A DNA stretch of 12,468 nucleotides, taken from Candidatus Woesearchaeota archaeon. GTDB taxonomy: Archaea > Nanobdellota > Nanobdellia > Woesearchaeales > JACRKL01. Both the position numbers and the translations under genes were made by a program. The stretch covers positions 1-12,468 of the forward strand of contig JACRKK010000054.1 in assembly GCA_016219795.1 (NCBI GenBank). The letters run 5' to 3'. The notes under the pieces are model-generated. The model saw only the letters and a list, made by a program, of their open reading frames with translations. It ran no database searches and had not been told where the DNA came from. Positions 8,406-12,468 of the stretch are shown here, one piece after another (position 1 is the first letter of the stretch; every line of letters begins with the position of its first letter).

Positions 8406-9889
8406 CTGACCACCTTCAGACCAACACCTTTTAAGGATTTGAGGATTTCTTCCTCGTCAATTTCATGAGAGATGCTTGCCAAGAGAGAGAGGTTTTTCCT
8501 CAGACCAATGTTGGTTCCTTCTGGAGTTTCTATAGGACAAAGCCTGCCAAGATGGGTTGGATGCAGCGCCCTTGCTTCGAAATTTTCCTGAGATGAAGAG
8601 AGGGGACTGATGACTCTCTGCAAGTGAGAGAGGGTCTCTAGGAAATTTAAGCGTTGGATGCGCTGGGAAACCCCCTTTCTTCCGCCGACCCAGTTACCTG
8701 TGGCCATGGAACTGTAGATTCTCGAGGTGAGAAGCTTTTCCCTGATGACTACTTTAATGGATGGGAACTTGCCGCGCTTGACGATGCGCTGGAAGTTGTA
8801 GAGCAGATCTCCGATAAGCACCTTGATATTGACACGGAAAAGATCAGCAAGAAGGTCTCCGCTCAATTTAAGTCTCTTATTAGTATAATTGTCTTTGTCA
8901 TCAAGCGCAAGCTCTCCGCGGGTTGCCCGGATGTATTTCTTAATCATCTTACAGAGATTGTACGCCTTAAAGAGGCGGTCTTCTCTCTTGGTACCTATAT
9001 GCGGCAACAGATATTTGTCCACGATTTCGGTCATTCGTTCCACACGCAGTTCCTTGGACTGGGTGATGCCAATCTTTTTGGCGATATAGTCCAGTGCTTC
9101 ATCCTCAGACTTGATGGAAACAAATTCAAAGAGATTGACAAGCATTTCGTCATAGTTCTGCTCAGTCGAGACAAACTTCATGATGTCTTCGTCTTTGGTC
9201 AGACCTAAAGCCTTGATAATGACCACCATAGGAATCCGTTTGACACGGGTGAAACTAAGATAAAATACACCATCTTTGAGCTTTTCTATGGAATGCGGAA
9301 TCTTGAAGGAACCGCGTTCAGAAAACAGTTTGCCCACAAACTCGCTTGTGCCGGTTGCTGCCTGCTCCACCACAAAATTGTTGTTTGCCAAGTCTTCGAT
9401 GTTCACCAGCACCTTCTCCGTGCCGTTGATGATGAAATAGCCGCCAGGATCATCTGGATCTTCCCCGCGCTTGATGAGTTCTTCTCTGGAGAGTCCGTGG
9501 AGATGGCACATACTTGATTTGAGCATGATAGGCATGTTGCCAATCTGAGTGGTAAAGGATTGTCGCTCGACGCCATCAATATGAGCACTGATATCCATGA
9601 AAATAGGCGCGGAGTAAGTTATCTTTCTTAAGCGCGCTTCTGCAGGATAAATGGTCCTCTTGGAACCATCTGCCTCGATGATTTCTGGTTTGGTTACCCA
9701 GATTTTATCAAAGCGGATTTTGAATTCGTCAATGTTGGTTGGGATAATAGTTGGCTCAACTTCTTTGTTTTCCTCAAGAACGTTGGCCAGCTCTTTTTCA
9801 AGAAAATAGTTGAAAGACTGGATGTCAGAATCGATGATAGATTGGGTCTCAAAATATTTTTTTAAGAGTACTTTGGAATAGGCTCGCAT
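8402..9889 (-). CDS. rpoB2: DNA-directed RNA polymerase subunit B'' (RpoB2)
   Basis: N-terminal half of the split second-largest subunit, 495 residues, covering the protrusion, lobe and first fork region. Landmarks: YPAEARLRKITYSAPI (81-96), IGNMPIMLKSSMCHL (116-130), GYFIINGTEKVLV (150-162), and the fork-loop motif HPTHLGRLCPIETPEGTNIG (about 443-462), after which the gene ends and the B' gene starts. ATG 9889 shares its A with the rpoH stop (TAATG) and is preceded by GGTGGTGA, a fair Shine-Dalgarno. The break after the ETPEGTNIGL region is the usual site of the natural split, so this is not a frameshift. Confidence 0.97.
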   Translation of the reverse strand: MRAYSKVLLKKYFETQSIIDSDIQSFNYFLEKELANVLEENKEVEPTIIPTNIDEFKIRFDKIWVTKPEIIEADGSKRTIYPAEARLRKITYSAPIFMDISAHIDGVERQSFTTQIGNMPIMLKSSMCHLHGLSREELIKRGEDPDDPGGYFIINGTEKVLVNIEDLANNNFVVEQAATGTSEFVGKLFSERGSFKIPHSIEKLKDGVFYLSFTRVKRIPMVVIIKALGLTKDEDIMKFVSTEQNYDEMLVNLFEFVSIKSEDEALDYIAKKIGITQSKELRVERMTEIVDKYLLPHIGTKREDRLFKAYNLCKMIKKYIRATRGELALDDKDNYTNKRLKLSGDLLADLFRVNIKVLIGDLLYNFQRIVKRGKFPSIKVVIREKLLTSRIYSSMATGNWVGGRKGVSQRIQRLNFLETLSHLQRVISPLSSSQENFEARALHPTHLGRLCPIETPEGTNIGLRKNLSLLASISHEIDEEEILKSLKGVGLKVVR

Positions 9890-10125
9890 TAGTTCACCAC
9901 CCTGTAGAACACCGATTTTCCTGCGGTTGGACTGTTACGGACAATCTTGATGACATCTCCCTCTTTGACTTCAAGATGAGCAATCCCTGCATCCTTTTTT
10001 GCAATCTTAGGAAGCTCCTTAGGTGTGATACGGTAATGTTCTAAAATTTTTGCCTTCTCTGTGTCACTAAGCACGCTGTGCTTGGGCACAAGGTAATGCT
10101 TTGCTAAGTCGACGTCTTTTGCCAT
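9889..10125 (-). CDS. rpoH: DNA-directed RNA polymerase subunit H (RpoH, Rpb5-like)
   Basis: Small jaw subunit corresponding to the C-terminal domain of eukaryal Rpb5. The 78-residue protein contains HYLVPKHSVLSDTEK (10-24), YRITPKELPKIAKKD (31-45), AGIAHLEVKEGDVIKIVRNS (46-65) and SVFYRVV (71-77), the family core at full archaeal length. I start at ATG 10125 because GGTGAT, a match to the anti-Shine-Dalgarno, lies at 10138-10133 with a seven-base spacer. A longer in-frame reading from 10188 runs through the 3' half of tRNA-Lys and is rejected; ATG 10140 has no ribosome-binding site. First protein gene of the operon; the upstream tRNA ends 32 bases before the chosen start. Confidence 0.93.
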   Translation of the reverse strand: MAKDVDLAKHYLVPKHSVLSDTEKAKILEHYRITPKELPKIAKKDAGIAHLEVKEGDVIKIVRNSPTAGKSVFYRVVN

Positions 10126-10132
10126 ATCGTTA

Positions 10133-10138
10133 ATCACC
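10133..10138 (-). promoter_or_regulatory. Shine-Dalgarno of rpoH that decides the start
   Basis: The minus strand reads GGTGAT, complementary to AUCACC of the 16S tail, seven bases before ATG 10125. The site overlaps the alternative ATG at 10140-10138, which makes that earlier ATG unlikely as the start. Confidence 0.65.
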
Positions 10139-10193
10139 ATCTGTTTTGCCTGGAAAGTGGGCCGGACGAGATTCGAACTCGCGACCACTGCAT

Positions 10194-10209
10194 GACTTTC
10201 AACTTGCGT
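10194..10209 (-). other. tRNA-Lys intron 1, anticodon loop (37/38), 16 nt
   Basis: The precursor forms a textbook bulge-helix-bulge. The anticodon stem is the outer helix, CUUU (10215-10212) pairs with AAAG (10199-10196) as the 4-bp centre, and the two 3-nt bulges are UAA (10211-10209) and UCA (10195-10193). Cutting after the second base of each bulge removes 16 nt and leaves CUUUUAA as the anticodon loop. The inner part is only a short loop. Confidence 0.88.
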
Positions 10210-10227
10210 TAAAAGTGCAGTGCTCTA

Positions 10228-10257
10228 TTTGTCCTGCCGAAACCTTTAGTCTCGGCA
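10228..10257 (-). other. tRNA-Lys D-loop insertion, probable second intron (boundaries uncertain)
   Basis: The D-loop is 40 nt instead of about 10. The extra segment holds a 7-bp hairpin, GCCGAGA (10256-10250) with UUUCGGC (10242-10236), loop CUAAAGG; adjacent CCUG (10263-10260) can pair with CAGG (10236-10233), sharing one base with the hairpin. Removal of 30 nt would leave a D-loop AGCCUGGAUA. The ends can slide by one or two bases because AU borders both sides, and the bulges are not perfect 3-nt ones, so the coordinates are provisional (27-31 nt). Confidence 0.65.
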
Positions 10258-10286
10258 TCCAGGCTGAGCTACCGGCCCATAAAGGA

Positions 10287-10312
10287 GATGGACCGATGAA
10301 GCTCGGCCCATC
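10287..10312 (-). other. Hairpin in the tRNA-Asp/tRNA-Lys spacer
   Basis: On the minus strand, GATGGGCCGA (10312-10303) pairs with TCGGTCCATC (10296-10287) around the loop GCUUCA. All ten positions pair, one as G:U. The G:U is a pair only in minus-strand RNA, consistent with a structure in the tRNA co-transcript. It fills most of the 39-base spacer. Possible roles are processing signal, insulator between the two folds, or pause site; none is shown. Confidence 0.7.
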
Positions 10313-10317
10313 CTAAA

Positions 10318-10412
10318 CGCCCTGGCCGGGATTTTCACGCCTTTTCCGGCCTTTGAACCCGGGTCGAAGCCTCGACAGGGCTTCATGATGGGCCAGACTA
10401 CACTACCAGGGC
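10318..10412 (-). tRNA. tRNA-Asp(GUC) with a T-loop intron
   Basis: Acceptor GCCCTGG (10412-10406) pairs with CCAGGGC (10325-10319), discriminator G at 10318. D arm is GTGT...TCAT with loop AGTCTGGCCCA, the usual archaeal tRNA-Asp pattern with a 13-22 mismatch. Anticodon stem AAGCC/GGCTT holds loop CTGTCGA with GTC at 10376-10374. T stem CCGGG (10362-10358)/CCCGG (10330-10326) is interrupted by a loop 20 nt too long. Removing 10351-10332 restores the loop TTCAAAT and a 75-nt tRNA. No CCA is encoded. It is probably the first gene of the transcript that continues into tRNA-Lys and rpoH. Confidence 0.93.
10332..10351 (-). other. tRNA-Asp intron in the T-loop (59/60), 20 nt
   Basis: A bulge-helix-bulge forms on the T stem. 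The outer helix is CCGGG/CCCGG, the 4-bp centre is UUCA (10357-10354) with UGAA (10337-10334), and the two 3-nt bulges are AAG (10353-10351) and AAU (10333-10331). Cutting after the second base of each bulge removes exactly 20 nt and rebuilds UUCAAAU. Inside, GCC (10350-10348) can pair with GGC (10341-10339). This is a non-canonical position; most archaeal introns are at 37/38. Confidence 0.85.
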
Positions 10413-10436
10413 ACATTTTTTTGAACGGACATTATT

Positions 10437-10493
10437 CTGTCTTCTTTAGTTAAAACCAGGTGTTTTTGTAGCAATACCCCTAAAGAAAGACAG
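10437..10493. repeat. Imperfect inverted repeat, 13/14-nt arms
   Basis: CTGTCTTCTTTAG (10437-10449) is the reverse complement of CTAAAGAAAGACAG (10480-10493) apart from one extra A. The arms are 30 bases apart. It could be a hairpin with a large loop or a two-site operator between the tRNA operon and tpiA. Confidence 0.65.
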
Positions 10494-10549
10494 TTGAGTC
10501 ATGCAGGCCGTGAAATTCAACCCATTTATAAATGTTGTGATTTAGGGGT
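10476..10549. repeat. Perfect 9-nt inverted repeat flanking the tpiA TATA box
   Basis: ACCCCTAAA (10476-10484) is the exact reverse complement of TTTAGGGGT (10541-10549). The pair brackets the TATA candidate at 10525-10533. The left arm overlaps the right arm of the neighbouring 13/14-nt repeat, so in RNA the two pairings would exclude each other. Confidence 0.55.
10525..10533 (+). promoter_or_regulatory. Candidate TATA box of tpiA
   Basis: TTTATAAAT would place the transcription start near 10554, giving a leader of about 30 bases that includes the GAGGT ribosome-binding site (10579-10583). A second, weaker element (CTTAAATA, about 10557-10564) lies 26 bases before ATG 10587 and would give a leaderless mRNA; the presence of GAGGT favours the first. 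Confidence 0.5.
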
Positions 10550-10586
10550 CATAAGGCTTAAATAGATGAGGGATTATAGAGGTAAT

Positions 10587-11324
10587 ATGCAGCGCCTCAT
10601 TGCAGGGAACTGGAAGATGAACAAGGAGATGCGGCAGTGCAAAGAATATGCCGAATCCTTCAATGCTTATTTTAAGGAGACAATGGTAGAAGTGCTGGTG
10701 TGTCCACCACTCCCCTTTGTCTATTATCTGGCAAGGCATTTGCACCCTCTGGTGAAACTTGGGGCTCAGGACGTTGCTGCTTTTGAGCCAGGACCATACA
10801 CCGGTGAGATTTCTGCGACCATGGCACGGTCTGTTGGCTGCCTCTATTCTATTGTAGGGCATTCTGAACGCAGGAAATATTTTGGAGAGGACGATAAACT
10901 CATTAATATCAAAGCAAGGCTTGCCCGGCAGCATGCCATCACCCCCATCATCTGCGTTGGTGAAACATCCGCCCAGAGAAAGGCAGGCAAGGCAAAAGCC
11001 ATAGTGAAAAAACAGGTACTTTCCTGCACGAACAAACTTGCTGCCCCCTCGTTTGTCATTGCCTACGAGCCCCTATGGGCCATAGGCACAGGGAAGAATG
11101 CAGCACCTGAACAGGCAGAAGACATGCATGCGTTCATCCGGCAGCTTTTGACAAAAAAATATAAAGGCAAAGGAAAGGATGTCCGTATCATCTACGGCGG
11201 CTCTGTGACGCCGGAGAATTGTGTGCCGCTAATCCGCCAGAAGAACGTGAACGGCTTTTTGGTGGGCGGAGTCAGCCTCGACGCCAAGAGGTTCTGTGAG
11301 ATTATTGCAAAGTGTGGTATGTAA
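10587..11324 (+). CDS. tpiA: Triosephosphate isomerase, bacterial/eukaryal type
   Basis: Interconverts dihydroxyacetone phosphate and glyceraldehyde 3-phosphate in glycolysis/gluconeogenesis; a cytoplasmic TIM barrel. All active-site elements are present: GNWKMN with Asn8 and Lys10, VGHSERR with His92, AYEPLWAIGTG with Glu161 and the flexible loop, and the phosphate-binding YGGSVTPEN (203-211) and GFLVGGVSLD (223-232). At 245 residues it matches the bacterial/eukaryal length; classical archaeal TPIs are about 220-230 and have NFK rather than NWK. ATG 10587 begins MQRLIAGNWK as expected for the family and has GAGGT upstream; an ATG at 10566 would add seven residues not seen in the family. Divergent from the tRNA/polymerase operon and convergent with the next gene, 32 bases apart. 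Confidence 0.96.
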   Translation: MQRLIAGNWKMNKEMRQCKEYAESFNAYFKETMVEVLVCPPLPFVYYLARHLHPLVKLGAQDVAAFEPGPYTGEISATMARSVGCLYSIVGHSERRKYFGEDDKLINIKARLARQHAITPIICVGETSAQRKAGKAKAIVKKQVLSCTNKLAAPSFVIAYEPLWAIGTGKNAAPEQAEDMHAFIRQLLTKKYKGKGKDVRIIYGGSVTPENCVPLIRQKNVNGFLVGGVSLDAKRFCEIIAKCGM

Positions 11325-11356
11325 TTTACTCGGCAAATTCCAACAAAGAGAAGTAC

Positions 11357-12190
11357 CTAAGTCTGATGTTGTGTCGCCTTCACTGCAACAGGTTCAGCAG
11401 ATGCTGGGGGTAGCAATACCTGAATCTTCTTAAAAAGAGCATTAAGTGTATCAGTAGTCCTTGTCTGACTACTAGCAATACTGAACAGATTACGTGTAAC
11501 TGCATCTCTGTCCCTTTTTTCTGCTTCTACTTCCGCTCGCAATGCATCATAATGCGATTGGACATTGCCCAAAACAAATTTTTTAAAAACGTCATATCCT
11601 GTAAAATCTTTGTAGTCAGATTTTTCTCCCGTTAAACTCTCTGGCGTCGAAGTGTAGGATAGAAGAGTTCTTGCTCCCGCAGTTAAGTGAAGGTGTGCCG
11701 AGCCATACGGGACAAAACCGCCTTCCAGCACTTTATCTTCCATTGCTTGAATTTCCAAACGAAGCCTTCCTAGCTGCGGTTCTTTTGCTGAAGCTGCTTC
11801 ATATTTTATTTTTGCTTCTTCTGCTTTGGACCATGCTTCTTTTCGGAGAAAAGGATGGAATCTTGATAATTGGTTATACGCCGCAAGTGCGTTATTATAT
11901 TCTTCGTGAGGATCATCCACTTTTTTTAATCTTGCCGAAAGTGCTGCAAGTTCTTCGGTCTTTTGCACATTTGCTTGATATTGGCTTTCAGTTATCTGCT
12001 CCAGAAGTCCTGCGCTTTGAGCAAAGGCTACTGCTTTGTCATAGGTGTTTAGGAACGATCCTAGTTCCTTGGGTTTGTAAGTTGCACCTGAACTGTGCAC
12101 GTACCCTAGAAGAGCAACAAGCCTATCTGGCGTCATGTTGTAAGGCTGTTTACCATTGCTGCTTGGACCACCTGATGTAGGTACTGTCAT
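11357..12190 (-). CDS. Unrecognised helical protein
   Basis: A 277-residue protein I cannot assign to a family. The first 20 residues are Ser/Gly/Pro/Asn-rich and probably disordered. Residues 21-70 look like a small helical domain (DRLVALLGYV, LGSFLNTYDKAVAFAQ). Residues about 70-155 are charged and coiled-coil-like (TEELAALSARLKK, WSKAEEAKIKYEAA, LRLEIQAMEDKV). A less charged part follows (158-205), then another helical stretch (206-260) and a Pro/Ala-rich tail. No signal peptide, membrane segment or Cys/His metal site is visible. Codon pattern and a good upstream TATA box support a real, monocistronic gene; the antisense frame inside it is taken as a shadow. It probably acts in the cytoplasm, perhaps as a structural or scaffold protein, which is only a guess from composition. 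Confidence 0.75.
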   Translation of the reverse strand: MTVPTSGGPSSNGKQPYNMTPDRLVALLGYVHSSGATYKPKELGSFLNTYDKAVAFAQSAGLLEQITESQYQANVQKTEELAALSARLKKVDDPHEEYNNALAAYNQLSRFHPFLRKEAWSKAEEAKIKYEAASAKEPQLGRLRLEIQAMEDKVLEGGFVPYGSAHLHLTAGARTLLSYTSTPESLTGEKSDYKDFTGYDVFKKFVLGNVQSHYDALRAEVEAEKRDRDAVTRNLFSIASSQTRTTDTLNALFKKIQVLLPPASAEPVAVKATQHQT

Positions 12191-12210
12191 CCAAAAACCA
12201 ATGGCTATGT

Positions 12211-12222
12211 TTTATTTAAATG
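12211..12222 (-). promoter_or_regulatory. TATA box of the unrecognised helical gene
   Basis: The minus strand reads ATTTAAATAAAA, centred about 27 bases before the ATG at 12190. No Shine-Dalgarno lies between, so a leaderless transcript is likely, the same geometry as at the coiled-coil gene. Confidence 0.65.
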
Positions 12223-12254
12223 TTTCTCTTCACCACTGGAGAATGGAATTTATA

Positions 12255-12292
12255 GGCAAGGATACTAATTTTCGTAGGTTGGTATCCTTGCC
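12255..12292 (+). repeat. Long perfect-arm hairpin in the divergent intergenic region
   Basis: GGCAAGGATAC (12255-12265) and GTATCCTTGCC (12282-12292) are exact reverse complements. In + strand RNA the stem extends by five more pairs (UAAUU with GGUUG, three of them G:U) to 16 bp around a UUCGUA loop. The G:U pairs would be mismatches in the other strand, so a + strand RNA is favoured if it acts as RNA. Confidence 0.75.
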
Positions 12293-12392
12293 AATATACT
12301 GCGGACTTTAACAAATATAATATACGAAAATTGGAAGTGTTAGTAACTGACTGATAGAAAGATTTTTATTCTTTGAGATATTTGGTGTGTGT

Positions 12393-12468
12393 ATGGCACC
12401 AAAACTCATCTGCACAAGCTGCAACAGCAGCAATATCGTTATGAACGGACTTACTTCTGCCAAGAAGC
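12393..12468 (+). CDS. N-terminus of a zinc-ribbon protein, possibly a transposase (cut by right edge)
   Basis: From ATG 12393 the frame stays open for 25 codons to the window edge and begins MAPKLICTSCNSSNIVMNG. Cys7 and Cys10 form half of a zinc ribbon. The pattern C-x2-C-x-S-x2-IV-x-NG is typical of the N-terminal zinc ribbon of IS1-type (InsA) and some other transposases, and also occurs in other DNA-binding proteins, so the family cannot be settled from 25 residues. A T-rich TATA-like stretch (12363-12370) lies about 27 bases before the ATG, and no strong Shine-Dalgarno is present. If it is a transposase, the structured DNA upstream could be an element end. Confidence 0.6.
   Translation, partial: MAPKLICTSCNSSNIVMNGLTSAKK

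Larger units (their letters stand above)
10158..10278 (-). tRNA. tRNA-Lys(UUU) with an anticodon-loop intron and a D-loop insertion
   Basis: Folds as a standard tRNA: acceptor GGGCCGG (10278-10272) pairs with CCGGCCC (10165-10159); D stem GCTC/GAGC; anticodon stem CTGCA/TGCAG; T stem GCGAG/CTCGT closing TTCGAAT; discriminator A at 10158. The anticodon TTT is at 10213-10211. Two segments do not belong to the mature molecule: 16 nt at position 37/38, and about 30 nt in the D-loop (40 nt lie between the D-stem strands). Removing both gives 75 nt, a normal length. CCA is not encoded (CTT follows the discriminator). It sits 39 bases downstream of tRNA-Asp and directly upstream of rpoH on the same strand. 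Confidence 0.93.
10413..10586. promoter_or_regulatory. Divergent regulatory region between tRNA-Asp and tpiA
   Basis: This 174-base gap must hold the promoter for the leftward tRNA/polymerase operon and the rightward tpiA promoter. For tpiA the best TATA candidate is TTTATAAAT (10525-10533), with a second weaker CTTAAATA nearer the gene. For the leftward tRNA transcript the best I see is TTTTAACTAAAG (10456-10445, minus strand), roughly 39 bases before tRNA-Asp, a poor match. The region also holds two overlapping inverted repeats, described separately. I see no open frame of interest. Confidence 0.6.
12191..12392. other. Divergent intergenic region with promoters and a long hairpin
   Basis: This 202-base, AT-rich gap separates the leftward unrecognised gene from the rightward zinc-ribbon gene. 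It holds the TATA box of the former next to 12190, a T-rich TATA-like element before 12393, and between them a strong hairpin plus a distant complement to its loop. I find no convincing open frame. Confidence 0.6.

Noticed and set aside
8654..9208. + strand 184-codon frame inside rpoB''
   Set aside because: It is antisense to conserved polymerase sequence and has no independent support; long complementary frames are common in such genes.
10126..10188. Extended N-terminus for rpoH, reading through the 3' half of tRNA-Lys
   Set aside because: The added residues are a translation of the tRNA T arm and acceptor stem; a good Shine-Dalgarno and the family length point to ATG 10125.
10158..10278. 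tRNA-Lys as a decayed pseudogene
   Set aside because: All stems pair and the conserved loop residues are intact once the inserts are removed; the anticodon-loop insert has an exact splice motif.
11323..11346. AATTT/AAATT mini-hairpin after tpiA as a terminator
   Set aside because: Only five A/T pairs; too weak to call, and archaeal terminators are usually plain U-tracts.
11671..12180. + strand 169-codon frame opposite the unrecognised helical gene
   Set aside because: Leu-rich composition is typical of a shadow of Glu/Lys/Ala-rich helices; the minus-strand gene has the TATA box and protein-like composition.
1..12468. CRISPR array, rRNA genes or a defence or toxin-antitoxin system
   Set aside because: No regularly spaced repeats, no rRNA-like segments, and no recognisable nuclease or toxin genes were seen on either strand.

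Overview
The window is archaeal. Minus-strand genes follow the archaeal RNA polymerase/ribosomal order rpoH, rpoB'' and rpoB' (split B subunit), rpoA' and rpoA'' (split A subunit), rpl30e, nusA, rps12, rps7. Translation starts are either coupled to the previous stop or carry Shine-Dalgarno motifs complementary to an AUCACCUCCU-type 16S tail. Both tRNAs lack encoded CCA and contain short introns, and TATA-box promoters are visible. Several features (non-canonical tRNA introns, compact coupled genes, a bacterial-type TPI) would fit a DPANN-type lineage such as Woesearchaeota, but that placement is inference and no 16S rRNA is present to test it.

Layout from left to right: (1) bases 3-122, a possible + strand C-terminal fragment running in from the left edge. 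(2) 140-1033 (-), an archaeal coiled-coil protein with its own leaderless-type promoter. (3) 1079-10125 (-), the RNAP/translation operon, with gaps of at most about 11 bases and several stop/start overlaps. (4) 10158-10412 (-), tRNA-Lys(UUU) and tRNA-Asp(GUC) directly upstream of rpoH, separated by a strong hairpin. tRNA-Asp has a T-loop intron; tRNA-Lys has an anticodon-loop intron and an insertion of about 30 nt in the D-loop. (5) 10413-10586, a divergent regulatory region with TATA elements and several inverted repeats. (6) 10587-11324 (+), a full-length, bacterial/eukaryal-type triosephosphate isomerase. (7) 11357-12190 (-), an unrecognised helical protein with a leaderless-type promoter. 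(8) 12191-12392, a divergent intergenic region with a long hairpin. (9) 12393-12468 (+), the start of a zinc-ribbon protein cut by the right edge.

The main block makes the transcription and translation core: polymerase subunits, the NusA-like RNA-binding factor, and ribosomal proteins eL30-like, uS12 and uS7. The usual archaeal downstream partners (elongation factors and rps10) do not follow rps7; a separately promoted coiled-coil gene sits there instead. The most unusual biology is in the two tRNA genes, whose introns would need a splicing endonuclease that accepts sites outside the anticodon loop. I see no CRISPR array, rRNA, complete mobile element or defence system.
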